A program made the translations under genes and the position numbers. A DNA stretch of 64,000 bases, from assembly GCF_018688315.1 (NCBI RefSeq), contig NZ_CP061315.1, forward strand, positions 1,426,001 through 1,490,000. The letters are read 5' to 3'. This DNA comes from Polynucleobacter sp. AP-Kolm-20A-A1. Lineage in GTDB: Bacteria > Pseudomonadota > Gammaproteobacteria > Burkholderiales > Burkholderiaceae. The notes below the pieces were generated by a model. The model made no database searches, was not told the DNA's origin, and saw only the letters and a program-made list of their open reading frames with translations. Positions 7,931-17,436 of the stretch are shown piece after piece (positions within the stretch are counted from its first letter, which is position 1; each line of letters starts with the position of its first letter).

Positions 7931-8806
7931 ATGACGAATACCAATCGACCACGCCGTTCAGTTTTGTATATGCCAGGCGCTAATACGCGCGCCCTAGAAA
8001 AAGCCAAAACGCTTTCTGCTGATTCGCTCATTCTCGATTTAGAAGATGCTGTGGCTCCAGATGCCAAATCAGCCGCTAGAGAAAATATTCTCAACGCACT
8101 GCAATCTGGTTTTGGCTATCGGGAGGCTGTTGTTCGCATCAATGGTCTTAGTACCCCATGGGGGCTTGATGAGCTCAAGGCCTTTGCCAATAGCAAAGCA
8201 GACGCCATTGTTTTGCCGAAGGTAGAATCTGCTGAACAGGTGCAAGAAGTGGCAAACCTTCTCAAGAAATTTAGCGCTCCCGCAAGCATGACTATCTGGG
8301 CCATGATTGAAACACCTAAGGCAATCTTCAAACTATCCGAAATTGCCCAATCTCATCCCTCACTAGAAGCACTGGTACTGGGAACCTCAGATCTCGTCAA
8401 AGATTTGCATGCTCGCCACACCCCGACCCGCATTGAAACCCTTACTGCACTATCTTTATCAGTGCTGGCAGCCAGAGCATATGGCTTATGTGTACTCGAT
8501 GGCGTTCACCTTTCCCTAGACGATGAGGCTGGATTAATTCAATCCTGTATTCAAGGTAGAGATATGGGCTTTGATGGCAAGACGCTGATTCATCCGAATC
8601 AAATCAAAGCCGCTAATGAGATCTTTGGTCCATCACCACAAGAAATTGCAGAAGCGCAGGAAAGAATTGTCGCCTATGAGGCTGCAATTACATCGGGAGC
8701 TGGTATTGCAGTGCTCAATGGCAAGCTCATTGAAGAGCTTCATATTCAAGACGCCAAAAGAATTTTGGCACTAGCAAATGCGATTGCAAAAACAACTGCT
8801 AATTAG
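7931..8806 (+). CDS. HpcH/HpaI aldolase / CitE-like CoA ester lyase
   Basis: A TIM-barrel lyase of about 291 residues from ATG 7931; an in-frame TTG at 7922 is the alternative. RRSVLYMPGANTRALEKA is the family N-terminus. LILDLEDAV carries the magnesium-binding acidic cluster. ETPKAIFKLSEIA and GLDFDGK-like GFDGKTLIHPNQI are conserved barrel blocks. Enzymes of this group cleave or form citryl-, malyl- or citramalyl-CoA. No citrate lyase alpha or gamma genes are nearby, so it is a stand-alone CitE-like enzyme, probably acting on malyl- or citramalyl-type thioesters. Its stop overlaps that of the convergent unknown gene by four bases. Confidence 0.85.
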   Translation: MTNTNRPRRSVLYMPGANTRALEKAKTLSADSLILDLEDAVAPDAKSAARENILNALQSGFGYREAVVRINGLSTPWGLDELKAFANSKADAIVLPKVESAEQVQEVANLLKKFSAPASMTIWAMIETPKAIFKLSEIAQSHPSLEALVLGTSDLVKDLHARHTPTRIETLTALSLSVLAARAYGLCVLDGVHLSLDDEAGLIQSCIQGRDMGFDGKTLIHPNQIKAANEIFGPSPQEIAEAQERIVAYEAAITSGAGIAVLNGKLIEELHIQDAKRILALANAIAKTTAN

Positions 8807-9180
8807 TGATCCAAATCTAAGCTCTGCACTAAGCTCGCAAGCTTCACTACCGAATCAAATGCATTGGACTTGCTAGCCTCCACATCTAGGCTCTCCCAAT
8901 TAAACTCCAGAGAGAAATGTGCTGATTCAATAATGAGTTCATAACTAGATGAAGCCTTACTAGATGGATCACTATTTACCTCATCAGCTACAGGCACCTT
9001 GATCGCATTAATGGCATCGATGAGCATTTGTACCTCTGTCGCCAGCAGCTCTCTTGTATGTAGTACGTCATCGGTTCGTTTAATCGAGATTTTCGAGAGC
9101 TCGTCGATGGACACTTCATACTGGTTCAATCCCAGATCAAACCAAACAGTTAACTCTAGTGCAATAGGATAGGTTTTCAT
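8803..9180 (-). CDS. Uncharacterised 125-residue protein
   Basis: I do not recognise this acidic soluble protein. It has no signal peptide or membrane segment. It appears to alternate strands and helices (ELTVWFDLGLNQYEV; YELIIESAHFSLEF) with a short polar linker of Ser and Lys near residue 75. A good ribosome site, GAGGCAGTC, precedes the ATG, supporting a real gene. It ends inside the tail of the convergent CitE-like gene, and an NRAMP-type gene follows 30 bases upstream of its start on the same strand. Confidence 0.6.
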   Translation of the reverse strand: MKTYPIALELTVWFDLGLNQYEVSIDELSKISIKRTDDVLHTRELLATEVQMLIDAINAIKVPVADEVNSDPSSKASSSYELIIESAHFSLEFNWESLDVEASKSNAFDSVVKLASLVQSLDLDH

Positions 9181-9214
9181 TAGACTGCCTCATCAAGAAG
9201 TGCTTTAAAACATC

Positions 9215-10504
9215 TTACACCCCATTGATAACGAAGCCTATACCCAAAGATAGTGCTGCCAGTGCCATGATTGCGGTAGCCAACCAACCCAATAACTTCA
9301 TCGTTTTGCTGGCCACAAAAGAGCCCATCACAGTACTTTTAGATGACAGTAGCATGATTGCAATCATCAGCGGTACAGCCACCACCCCATTAATCACGGC
9401 ACTCCAAAACAAGGCTTTCATCGGGCTAATGGGGGAATATTGAATGGCGAGCGCCCCTAAAACACTCACAGCAATAATGGAATAAAACTTACTCGCCTGC
9501 GCCGCTGAATCTTCCAAGCTAGAACGCCAACCAAATACCTCAGATAATGCATAGGCAGCCGACCCAGCCAAAACAGGAACACCCATTAAGCCAACGCCCA
9601 ATATTCCTAGGGCAAAAAGTAAAAATGCAAAATCACCTGCAAGTGGTCGTAGGGCTGAAGCGGCCTGCGCGGCTGTATTAATGTCACGAATACCAGCAAC
9701 ATACAAAGTAACCGCCGTTGCCAAAATAATGCAATAGGCAGCAACGTTGGAATAGAGCATACCGCTCCAGGTATCCCACTGAATTCTTCTAAGCTCAGCC
9801 TTCGCCTCCTCAGCAGAACTTTCCAGCAAACTAGATTGATGGCGAAGATTCATATCCTCAACTTCCTGAGAAGCCTGCCAAAAAAATAGATAAGGGCTAA
9901 TTGTTGTGCCGAAGATTCCAACTACGACTGCAGCAGAATCTTTGCTCCAAGTGAAATCCGGCAAAAGTGTGGTCCATACCACCTCACTCCATGGAACATG
10001 GACGGTAAATAGAACCGCTCCATATGCCAGCAATGACAAAGAAAGCCATTTAAGAAAGAAAACGTAATGACGGTAAGGAATTAATATTTGCAATGTGAGT
10101 GTGAGCAGTACAAATACCGTCGTCATGATGTGCCAGTTGATTCCCGTAACCAGCTGCGCTACCTCACCCATTGCTGCAATATCAGCAGCAATATTTAAAA
10201 CATTAGCAAACAAGAGTAATACAACAAGCACCATCAAAACCGATGGATGAAACGCAAGCTTCATATTTGCCGAGAGCCCGCGACCAGTTACCCTACCGAT
10301 ACGTGCACATAAGACTTGAATGGTGGACATCAATGGATAGGCTAATGGCATGGTCCACAGCATATTGAAGCCAAATTGCGCGCCAGCCTGAGAGTAGGTC
10401 ACAATACCGCTAGGATCATCATCAGCAACCCCAGTCACCAAGCCAGGTCCGACTCTAGATAATGGATGACGCTTAATGCGAGCCCACAAATCAGCGGGCC
10501 TCAT
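9215..10504 (-). CDS. NRAMP-type divalent metal transporter, variant metal site
   Basis: A 429-residue inner-membrane protein with about eleven membrane segments. The first segment holds GVADDDPSGIVTYSQAGAQFG in place of the DPGN motif of classical NRAMP manganese/iron carriers. The sixth holds VGIFGTTISPYLFFWQASQE, so the usual MPH motif with its soft methionine ligand is missing. The overall fold is clearly NRAMP. Loss of the methionine resembles NRAMP-related proteins proposed or shown to move harder ions such as magnesium. Metal choice here is inference. No manganese riboswitch was seen upstream. Confidence 0.82.
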   Translation of the reverse strand: MRPADLWARIKRHPLSRVGPGLVTGVADDDPSGIVTYSQAGAQFGFNMLWTMPLAYPLMSTIQVLCARIGRVTGRGLSANMKLAFHPSVLMVLVVLLLFANVLNIAADIAAMGEVAQLVTGINWHIMTTVFVLLTLTLQILIPYRHYVFFLKWLSLSLLAYGAVLFTVHVPWSEVVWTTLLPDFTWSKDSAAVVVGIFGTTISPYLFFWQASQEVEDMNLRHQSSLLESSAEEAKAELRRIQWDTWSGMLYSNVAAYCIILATAVTLYVAGIRDINTAAQAASALRPLAGDFAFLLFALGILGVGLMGVPVLAGSAAYALSEVFGWRSSLEDSAAQASKFYSIIAVSVLGALAIQYSPISPMKALFWSAVINGVVAVPLMIAIMLLSSKSTVMGSFVASKTMKLLGWLATAIMALAALSLGIGFVINGV

Positions 10505-10631
10505 AACTTATCCAAAGGAATGTTGTTCATGACCTCAGTGTAGCGCCTTCTACTTCAACATATAGGCTTGAGTTCAGTGAAAATGTGTTGTTGATCGATA
10601 ATGTGATTTCTTCTCAAAGAATGGACTTCAG

Positions 10632-11303
10632 ATGGACTTGCTACCTTGTATTGAATTAGAGACCTCACCAAATCCTAGTGCCGCAGTCATTTGGCTTCAT
10701 GGACTAGGGGCTGATGGCAATGATTTTGTACCCATTGTTCCCGAATTGGATCTCACCGGCTGCCCTGGCATTCGTTTTGTGTTTCCAAGTGCGCCAAGCA
10801 TGCCAGTAACAGTCAATGGCGGGTATGTTATGCCAGCCTGGTATGACATTATCGGCAGAAATTTGATGGATCAAGAAGATGCTGCCGGCATTCAAAAATC
10901 AGCCGCTTCCATTGTGCAACTCATTGAGCGTGAAGCAAGTCGCGGCATTGCATACGATCAGATTGTGTTAGCAGGATTCTCACAGGGCTGCGCTATGACA
11001 CTGTATGTAGCCTTGCGGTTCCCACATAAACTCGCTGGAATCATGGCTTTATCAGGATATTTACCTTTAGCTATGAGCTTGAATACCGAGAAACATTCTG
11101 CCAATCAAAATACGCCAATATTTATGGCGCATGGCGAATATGACGCAGTTGTTATCCCAGAGCGCGCTCGCACTTCATGCGCCCTACTCGAGAAATTAGG
11201 CTATTCAGTCAGTTGGAATGAATATCCAATGGAGCACTCAGTCAATCGCGAAGAACTTGTAGACATCTCTCATTACCTACAGCAGGCGCTAGCCAGAAAA
11301 TAA
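10632..11303 (+). CDS. Alpha/beta hydrolase, phospholipase/carboxylesterase family
   Basis: A 223-residue cytoplasmic esterase. AAVIWLHGLGADGNDF is the oxyanion-hole region. GFSQGCAM contains the catalytic serine. The later GEYDAVV supplies the aspartate and MEHSVNREEL the histidine. Length and motifs match the carboxylesterase/acyl-protein thioesterase-like family (PF02230). It is divergent from the NRAMP gene and ends at a strong bidirectional terminator. Natural substrate unknown; short-chain esters are the usual in vitro substrates for the family. Confidence 0.85.
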   Translation: MDLLPCIELETSPNPSAAVIWLHGLGADGNDFVPIVPELDLTGCPGIRFVFPSAPSMPVTVNGGYVMPAWYDIIGRNLMDQEDAAGIQKSAASIVQLIEREASRGIAYDQIVLAGFSQGCAMTLYVALRFPHKLAGIMALSGYLPLAMSLNTEKHSANQNTPIFMAHGEYDAVVIPERARTSCALLEKLGYSVSWNEYPMEHSVNREELVDISHYLQQALARK

Positions 11304-11328
11304 AAGGGACTCATACGAGTCCTTTTTT
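11302..11328. terminator. Bidirectional rho-independent terminator
   Basis: GGACTC, a four-base loop, GAGTCC, flanked by A-run on the left and six T on the right. It lies between the convergent esterase and TRAP receptor genes and can serve both. Confidence 0.85.
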
Positions 11329-11343
11329 GATAGTAGCGCTCTT

Positions 11344-12426
11344 TTAAAGCTTCTTACTAAAACTGTATTGCGAGAAGGCTTGCTCTGCAACATTAAACCA
11401 CTGCGCCTCCATATTTCTAAAGACGCGATAGTCCTCAAAAATCTTTTTAAACTGAGGATTCTTAGCCGACTCTTCTGCATACGTTTCTTGAGCAGCCTTA
11501 AAGCATGCATCCAATACGGAGGTGTTGAATTTACGTAACACTGCGCCATTCTGCAAAAGACGTTGTAATGCTGGCGGATTTAGCGCATCGTATTTGGCGC
11601 ACATATCTGTATGCGCCTCAAAACAAGCAGCTTCCCAAGCGGCTTGGTAAGAAGGCGGCAATGAATCCCACTGTTTCTTATTTACCAAGAAAGAAAGGCC
11701 GGCAGCACCCTCCCAAAAGGCAGGGTAGTAATAATTCTTAGCCACTTTAGCAAGGCCAAGTTTTTCATCATCGTAAGGACCGACGAATTCAGCAGCATCA
11801 ATCGTGCCCTTTTCTAGGGCTGAATAAATTTCGCCAGCCGGTAATTGCTGTGGAACTACTCCGAGCTTTGCCAATACTTGACCAGCAAAGCCAGCAATAC
11901 GGAACTTCAAACCCTTGAGATCTTCTGGGGATTTAATTTCTTTACGAAACCAACCACCCATTTGCGTGCCCGTTTGACCGCCCAAGAAATTCACAATGTT
12001 GTAGCTCGCATAAAGCTCGCGCATTAACTTCATGCCATTGCCATGAAGAATCCACGCGGACTGTTGACGTGCGGTCATGCCAAACGGAGCTGCTGTATCA
12101 AAAATGAATGCGCTATTTTTACCTAAGTAGTAATAGCTCGCTGTATGGCCGCACTCAACCGTACCATTTTGAACGGCGTCCAAGACTTGCAAGGCAGGCA
12201 CCACCTCGCCCGCTGCAAATACTTTAACGTTGAACTTGCCATCCGTCGCTTTGCGTAATGCATTGGCAAATACCTCAGGCGTTCCAAACAAGGTATCCAA
12301 TGACTTCGGAAAGCTAGAAACCAAACGCCAATTAAGCGTCGGCAAACTCTGCGCTATAGATGGAGTCGCTAAGGCTGCTGCACCAGCGCCAATAGTTGCC
12401 TTCTTTAAAAATGAACGTCTTTGCAT
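11344..12426 (-). CDS. TRAP transporter solute receptor, 2-oxoacid/monocarboxylate type
   Basis: A 360-residue periplasmic binding protein. MQRRSFLKKATIG is a twin-arginine signal, with likely cleavage after TPSIAQ near residue 26. The body has the DctP-fold block KGLKFRIAGFAGQVLAKLG and a conserved ALEKGTIDAAEFVGP. These match the TakP-like receptors that bind 2-oxoacids or lactate, often with a cation. No DctQ or DctM membrane gene is adjacent, so it is an orphan receptor that must use a permease elsewhere. It has a good ribosome site (AAGGGAGATATCC). Confidence 0.85.
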   Translation of the reverse strand: MQRRSFLKKATIGAGAAALATPSIAQSLPTLNWRLVSSFPKSLDTLFGTPEVFANALRKATDGKFNVKVFAAGEVVPALQVLDAVQNGTVECGHTASYYYLGKNSAFIFDTAAPFGMTARQQSAWILHGNGMKLMRELYASYNIVNFLGGQTGTQMGGWFRKEIKSPEDLKGLKFRIAGFAGQVLAKLGVVPQQLPAGEIYSALEKGTIDAAEFVGPYDDEKLGLAKVAKNYYYPAFWEGAAGLSFLVNKKQWDSLPPSYQAAWEAACFEAHTDMCAKYDALNPPALQRLLQNGAVLRKFNTSVLDACFKAAQETYAEESAKNPQFKKIFEDYRVFRNMEAQWFNVAEQAFSQYSFSKKL

Positions 12427-12476
12427 GGATATCTCCCTTCAGTATTCTTCTGTATTCACTAATTTAGCTTTAGCAA

Positions 12477-13823
12477 TTATTTTCCACCAACCGTCATCGA
12501 TCCAATAAGGATAGAGCCAGTCTCTTTGGTGCCGCGGATTATGGTATCGCTACCAATCAGCGCGATATCCAAGAGCATATCGCGTAAATTCCCTGCGATT
12601 GTGACTTCTTCTACGGGATACTGAATGACCCCGTTTTCCACCCAATAACCAAAAGCACCTCTTGAGTAATCGCCGGTGACATAGTTCACGCCCTGGCCCA
12701 TCAATTCAGTTACTAATAGACCCGTACCCATTTCTTTTAGCAGGGCCGGTAATCCACCCTTAGGCGTCTTCTTACTTTTGAGCGTGAGGTGATGTGATCC
12801 ACCAGCATTACCGGTGGTTTTCATTCCCAGCTTTCTGGCCGAATAGGTCGAAAGGAAGTAGCCTTCCAAAATTCCCTTGTCGACTACAGTTCTGGCGCTT
12901 GTCTTTACACCCTCTTCATCAAATGGCGCGCTTCCTGTCATGGACTTTAGGTGCGGATCTTCAAAAAGGCTAATGTGCTTCGGCAACACCTGCTTACCCA
13001 AACTATCAAGCAAAAAACTAGAGCGTCGGTATAAGGCGCCACCCGATACCGCCTGCACCAAGCCACCTAAAAGGCCTGCCGCTAAGGGCGCCTCAAAGAT
13101 GACAGGGCAACGACGTGTAGTTAAGGATCTTGCCTTTAGCCTTGATAAAGCACGCTCTGCAGCGTACTTACCGATAGCCGCTGGATCCGCCAACTCTTGC
13201 GGTATGCGTGAACTGGAATACCAATCATCACGCTGCATATTGGATTGCTTGCCACCTTCACTAGCGATTGGTGCGCAAGAAATGTAATGGCGTGAGAATG
13301 GGTAACCGCCCATAAAGCCGTGTGATGTACCCATCATGAAATGCGCATGATGAGCGGACACCGATGCGCCATCACTATTTTGAATTTGTTTGCTTACTGC
13401 AAATGCAGCACCTTCTGCAGTGCGTGCAATCTCTACAGCATGCGCAGCATCAATATTCCACGGATGAAACAAATCTAGATCTAGTGGATTTTTTTCTAAG
13501 AGTTCTCGCTCTGCAGGGCCAGCGCAATTATCTTCAGCTGTATGTTGTGCGATGTGATACGCAGCATCGACTGTAGCCTTAAGAGATTCTTTAGAAAAGT
13601 CACTTGTGCTTGCGTTACCGCGATGATGACCCAAGAATACTGTCACACCAACCTGCTTATCCAGGCTTTGCTCGATTGTCTCAACCTCACCTTTGCGTAC
13701 GGTGACCGATAGGCCCTGGCCTTCCGAAACTTCGGCAACCGCGTCTGAAGCCCCCCTTCTTTTGGCCTCTTTCAGCATGAAATCAATGATTTCTTGGAAC
13801 TGGGTAGATGTATATGTAAACAT
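12477..13823 (-). CDS. pmbA: Metalloprotease PmbA (TldE)
   Basis: A 448-residue cytoplasmic protein of the TldD/PmbA family. The N-terminal domain includes SVTVRKGEVETIEQSLDKQVGV. The C-terminal beta domain includes NAGGSHHLTL and YVTGDYSRGAFGYWVENG. With TldD it forms a heterodimeric protease that acts on unfolded peptides, in microcin maturation and toxin turnover in E. coli. tldD is not in the window. It is divergent from mog with 26 bases between starts, so the two share a very tight promoter region. Confidence 0.92.
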   Translation of the reverse strand: MFTYTSTQFQEIIDFMLKEAKRRGASDAVAEVSEGQGLSVTVRKGEVETIEQSLDKQVGVTVFLGHHRGNASTSDFSKESLKATVDAAYHIAQHTAEDNCAGPAERELLEKNPLDLDLFHPWNIDAAHAVEIARTAEGAAFAVSKQIQNSDGASVSAHHAHFMMGTSHGFMGGYPFSRHYISCAPIASEGGKQSNMQRDDWYSSSRIPQELADPAAIGKYAAERALSRLKARSLTTRRCPVIFEAPLAAGLLGGLVQAVSGGALYRRSSFLLDSLGKQVLPKHISLFEDPHLKSMTGSAPFDEEGVKTSARTVVDKGILEGYFLSTYSARKLGMKTTGNAGGSHHLTLKSKKTPKGGLPALLKEMGTGLLVTELMGQGVNYVTGDYSRGAFGYWVENGVIQYPVEEVTIAGNLRDMLLDIALIGSDTIIRGTKETGSILIGSMTVGGK

Positions 13824-13849
13824 GTCCTAATAATAGCTAGAATATCAAC

Positions 13850-14473
13850 ATGAAGCATAACGAAGCCTGGAAGCGCGCCACCCCAAATGAGGTCAAAATT
13901 GGCCTCATCTCGATATCCGATAGAGCCAGCAAAGGCGTCTATCAAGACGAGGGCATTCCTGCCCTACAAACATGGCTCATGAAGGCGATTAGCAACCCCT
14001 GCGTCTTTCATGAACGGCTCATTGCGGACGAATCTGAAATCATCACCGAAGCCATCGTCGAATTGGTTGATGAGCTGGGCTGCGACTTGGTTTTAACTAC
14101 AGGCGGCACTGGACCCTCACGCCGTGATGTCACCCCGGAGGCCACCCGTGATGCAGGAACCCGTGAAATGCCCGGCTTTGGCGAGCAAATGCGCCAAATC
14201 AGCCTGAACTTTGTACCTACCGCCATCCTCTCCAGACAGACTGCTGTTTTACGCGAAATCGATGGCCATGCCGCTTTGGTGATCAACTTGCCCGGGCAAC
14301 CTAAGGCTATTGCAGAAACTTTAGAGGGACTCAAGGATGGCGAAGGTAAATCGATTGTTCCTGGCATCTTTGCTGCGGTGCCTTATTGCATCGATTTAAT
14401 AGGCGGACCTTACATTGAGTCCAATCAAGATGTCATTAAAGTCTTTAGACCTAAAAGCGCCATCAAAAAATAG
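13850..14473 (+). CDS. mog: Molybdopterin adenylyltransferase
   Basis: A 207-residue MogA/MoaB-fold enzyme that adenylates molybdopterin before molybdate insertion. IGLISISDRASKGVYQDEGIPAL begins the fold (two adjoining blocks). TTGGTGPSRRDVTPEATRD is the nucleotide/pterin binding signature. Length is close to E. coli MogA. It is the only molybdenum cofactor gene in the window. It ends at a strong terminator shared with the convergent orn gene. Confidence 0.9.
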   Translation: MKHNEAWKRATPNEVKIGLISISDRASKGVYQDEGIPALQTWLMKAISNPCVFHERLIADESEIITEAIVELVDELGCDLVLTTGGTGPSRRDVTPEATRDAGTREMPGFGEQMRQISLNFVPTAILSRQTAVLREIDGHAALVINLPGQPKAIAETLEGLKDGEGKSIVPGIFAAVPYCIDLIGGPYIESNQDVIKVFRPKSAIKK

Positions 14474-14489
14474 CTCTTTCGAGCTGAAT

Positions 14490-14518
14490 AAAAAAGGTCC
14501 ACACAGTGGACCTTTTTC
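14490..14518. terminator. Bidirectional rho-independent terminator
   Basis: A seven-base stem GGTCCAC / GTGGACC with a three-base loop, a run of A on the left and a run of T on the right, between convergent mog and orn. Confidence 0.88.
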
Positions 14519-14548
14519 TTTTACGTCTACATGTATATCCCAGCCCTT

Positions 14549-15145
14549 TTACTCCGGCAAGGGGACAATAAATTTTTCACGGTAGTACTTGAGTTCCTCA
14601 ATAGATTCTTCAATATCAGCTAAGGCTGTGTGAGCCTGCTTCTTCGTGAATCCCTTGACCAACTCAGGATGCCAGCGCTTGCACAATTCTTTCAAGGTAG
14701 ATACATCGATATTGCGATAATGAAAGTACGCCTCAAGCTTAGGCATGTACTTAGCCATGAACCGTCTATCCTGACCAATCGTATTGCCACACATTGGCGC
14801 GATACCGGCTTTGATGTACTTCTTTAAAAACGCAATGCACTCTGCCTCTACTGTTGCCTCATCCATCGTAGATGCTTTAACCTTTTCGATCAAACCAGAC
14901 CGTCCATGAGTACCCTTATTCCAGGCATCCATCGCATCTAAGATTGCATCATCTTGATGTACGACCCACACCGGGGCGGTAGCAATGGTATTGAGATGGG
15001 CATCGGTCACAATGATGGCAATTTCCAAAATTCGCTCGGTTTCGGGGTTTAAACCGGACATTTCCATATCCACCCAAATCAGATGCTCATTGGCTGGTGC
15101 TGTCTTGGCCGGCGCTATCGCCGCAATGTTTGTTTGTTCGCTCAT
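14549..15145 (-). CDS. orn: Oligoribonuclease
   Basis: A 198-residue DEDDh 3'-5' exonuclease that degrades RNA dinucleotides and linear cyclic-di-GMP products. [19 protein letters not shown] has the first Asp-Glu pair. [15 protein letters not shown] holds the last aspartate, after the histidine in [12 protein letters not shown] short extension of about 20 residues precedes the conserved start of the domain. It is divergent from the M48 protease gene with only 15 bases between start codons. Confidence 0.93.
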   Translation of the reverse strand: MSEQTNIAAIAPAKTAPANEHLIWVDMEMSGLNPETERILEIAIIVTDAHLNTIATAPVWVVHQDDAILDAMDAWNKGTHGRSGLIEKVKASTMDEATVEAECIAFLKKYIKAGIAPMCGNTIGQDRRFMAKYMPKLEAYFHYRNIDVSTLKELCKRWHPELVKGFTKKQAHTALADIEESIEELKYYREKFIVPLPE

Positions 15146-15160
15146 ATCTATAATGATCTC

Positions 15161-16411
15161 ATGACCTTCACAATTGTTTTTTTAATCGCTTTTATTGCCA
15201 GTTTTGGCCTACGCCACTGGTTGTCCCAACGCCAAATTCGGCATGTTGCCCAGCATCGCCAGGCGGTCCCAGCAGAATTCGCTGAAAAAGTCACTTTAGC
15301 TGAACATCAAAAAGCTGCTGACTACACCATCGCCAAATTACGCCTTGGTATTTTAGAAAACGGGGTCAGCGCCATCATTTTAATTGGCTTCACCTTGTTA
15401 GGCGGACTTCAGATTCTGAACATGGCACTACTTCAGTTTTTAGGCGCAGGAATTGCTCAGCAAATTGCCCTGCTTGTTTCTATCGTCATCATTTCCGGGA
15501 TTATTGATATCCCCTTTTCTTGGTACAAACAATTCCATCTTGAAGAACGTTTTGGCTTTAACCGCATGGGGAAAAAATTATTCTTCTCTGATATGTTTAA
15601 AGGCATGGCTGTAGGCGGCGCAATTGGCATTCCTCTACTGTGGGTGATCCTCACCTTGATGGCGCAAGCTGGTGACTTATGGTGGCTTTGGGCGTGGGCT
15701 GTATTGACGGTCTTCAGCTTATTAATGCAGTGGATCTTCCCAACCTTCATCGCGCCTATCTTTAATAAGTTTCAAGCATTGGAAGACGGCCCTCTCAAAA
15801 CTCAGATTGAAGCGCTGCTCACACGCTGTGATTTTGCAAGCCAAGGATTATTTGTCATGGATGGCAGTAAGCGTAGCGCGCATGGCAATGCATTCTTTGC
15901 CGGCATGGGTAAAGCCAAGCGGATTGTGTTCTTTGACACCCTAATTGAAAAACTCAACCCCGGCGAAGTCGAGGCTGTTCTTGCGCATGAGCTTGGCCAC
16001 TTTAAATGCAAGCATATTCGCAAGCGTTTACTGGTCTCTTTTGCACTGAGCTTTGGTATGTTTGCCCTGCTGGGCTGGGTTAGCACTCAAGTATGGTTCT
16101 ATACCGATCTCGGTGTTATGCCTAACCTTAATGGCTATAACGGTGGCTTGGCTTTGGCCCTATTTATGCTGGTATCGCCAGTATTTAGCTTTTTCTTCAC
16201 GCCGCTATCAAGTCTTGCCTCGCGTAAGCACGAATATGAAGCTGATGGTTTCGCTGCAGAAAAATCGTCTGCAAAAGATTTGATCTCTGCACTCGTAAAG
16301 CTGTATCAAGATAACGCTTCAACACTGACGCCCGATCCGATCTATACCGCTTTTTATAGCTCGCATCCTCCGGCCCCGCTACGTATTGCCAACTTACAGC
16401 GCTTTATCTAA
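15161..16411 (+). CDS. M48 family membrane metallopeptidase (Ste24/CAAX type)
   Basis: A 416-residue integral membrane zinc protease. The ATG at 15161 is chosen because [15 protein letters not shown] starts the first membrane segment; upstream codons overlap orn. HELGH in [14 protein letters not shown] binds zinc, and the third ligand lies in [11 protein letters not shown]. Several further membrane segments match Ste24-type proteases. In bacteria it is expected to cut misfolded or membrane proteins rather than prenylated ones. rsgA follows 11 bases later, so the two are probably co-transcribed. Confidence 0.9.
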   Translation: MTFTIVFLIAFIASFGLRHWLSQRQIRHVAQHRQAVPAEFAEKVTLAEHQKAADYTIAKLRLGILENGVSAIILIGFTLLGGLQILNMALLQFLGAGIAQQIALLVSIVIISGIIDIPFSWYKQFHLEERFGFNRMGKKLFFSDMFKGMAVGGAIGIPLLWVILTLMAQAGDLWWLWAWAVLTVFSLLMQWIFPTFIAPIFNKFQALEDGPLKTQIEALLTRCDFASQGLFVMDGSKRSAHGNAFFAGMGKAKRIVFFDTLIEKLNPGEVEAVLAHELGHFKCKHIRKRLLVSFALSFGMFALLGWVSTQVWFYTDLGVMPNLNGYNGGLALALFMLVSPVFSFFFTPLSSLASRKHEYEADGFAAEKSSAKDLISALVKLYQDNASTLTPDPIYTAFYSSHPPAPLRIANLQRFI

Positions 16412-16422
16412 GTTATAGCAAC

Positions 16423-17436
16423 ATGGAACATTTTCACGCGCTACTCACTGCATCCTATGGAAGGCATTATTTAGCGCAACGTTTATTGCCGGATACCCAC
16501 GGTAATGAATCCCCAAGCGGTCCATTAATACAAGTAAGCACACCAGCAAAACAACACGTTGGCGCAGTGGGCGATCGCTTACTACTGGAAATGACTTCTG
16601 CAGATCAGGCGCGCATTATTCAGATTGAGCCACGTGAAAATATTTTGTATCGCTCAGATGCATTTAAGAGCAAGATTATTGCTTCTAATGTTGATCAAAT
16701 CCTAGTGGTGCTCGCAACCCAACCTGCTTTCTCGCCAGATCTACTCGGCAGGGCTGTAGTAGCTGCTGAGGCCAATCAAATTGGCTTGCATATTCTGCTA
16801 AATAAATGCGATCTCAAAGACAATCTAGAGCATGCCCGTAAGATTATTGCGCCGTATGAGCGCATGGGCTACCCAGTAAGCGAAGTCTCTGCTAAGTTTG
16901 ATTCGGCGTCTATTGATGCGTTGCGCCCAGCACTAGAAGGCAAAGTCTCTGTATTTGTTGGGCAGTCCGGCATGGGCAAATCCAGCTTACTCAATGCGTG
17001 GGTACCGAATGCAGCCGCCCTCACCCAAGAATACTCAGTACGCTTAGATACCGGCAAACACACAACGACTGCCTGCCGTTACTTTGAGTTACCAGAGGCT
17101 TGGGGCAGAAACGCTGATGGCAAGCTTGGCGCTTTAATTGACTCTCCAGGGTTTCAGGAGTTTGGTTTAGCTCACATGTCTGTAAGCGAGTTACAGCATG
17201 CCTTTAGAGAATTTAAAGATTTACTGGGTAAGTGTCGCTTTCATAACTGCGTCCATCAATCCGAACCGGATTGCGCAGTACGTGATGCTGTAGACAGAAA
17301 TAAAATAGCGCCAGAAAGACTGGCGCTATTTAGACAACTTCGCTCGGACTCAAAAACTGCCGATACGCAAATTCAGGGTATTAGCCAAGCCAAAGAGCGA
17401 TGGTCAGCATTAGCAACAAAGCCATCCAAGCGATAA
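16423..17436 (+). CDS. rsgA: Ribosome small subunit-dependent GTPase A
   Basis: A 337-residue circularly permuted GTPase that helps late 30S maturation. After the N-terminal OB fold, the G4 motif NKCDL comes before the P-loop GQSGMGKSSLLN and the G3 motif DSPGF, which is the diagnostic order. The zinc-binding tail has CRFHNCVHQSEPDCAV. Its last 56 bases overlap the end of the opposite-strand CobD/CbiB-like gene, an unusual amount of tail-to-tail overlap. Confidence 0.93.
   Translation: MEHFHALLTASYGRHYLAQRLLPDTHGNESPSGPLIQVSTPAKQHVGAVGDRLLLEMTSADQARIIQIEPRENILYRSDAFKSKIIASNVDQILVVLATQPAFSPDLLGRAVVAAEANQIGLHILLNKCDLKDNLEHARKIIAPYERMGYPVSEVSAKFDSASIDALRPALEGKVSVFVGQSGMGKSSLLNAWVPNAAALTQEYSVRLDTGKHTTTACRYFELPEAWGRNADGKLGALIDSPGFQEFGLAHMSVSELQHAFREFKDLLGKCRFHNCVHQSEPDCAVRDAVDRNKIAPERLALFRQLRSDSKTADTQIQGISQAKERWSALATKPSKR

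Noticed and set aside
10505..10631. Manganese riboswitch upstream of the NRAMP gene
   Set aside because: No conserved yybP-ykoY-like loops seen in this spacer.
12877..13287. 136-codon open frame on the plus strand opposite pmbA
   Set aside because: Lies wholly within pmbA, low-complexity translation, no ribosome site or family resemblance.
15083..15160. 26-codon extension of the M48 protease
   Set aside because: Overlaps the orn start and precedes a natural membrane-segment start at 15161.
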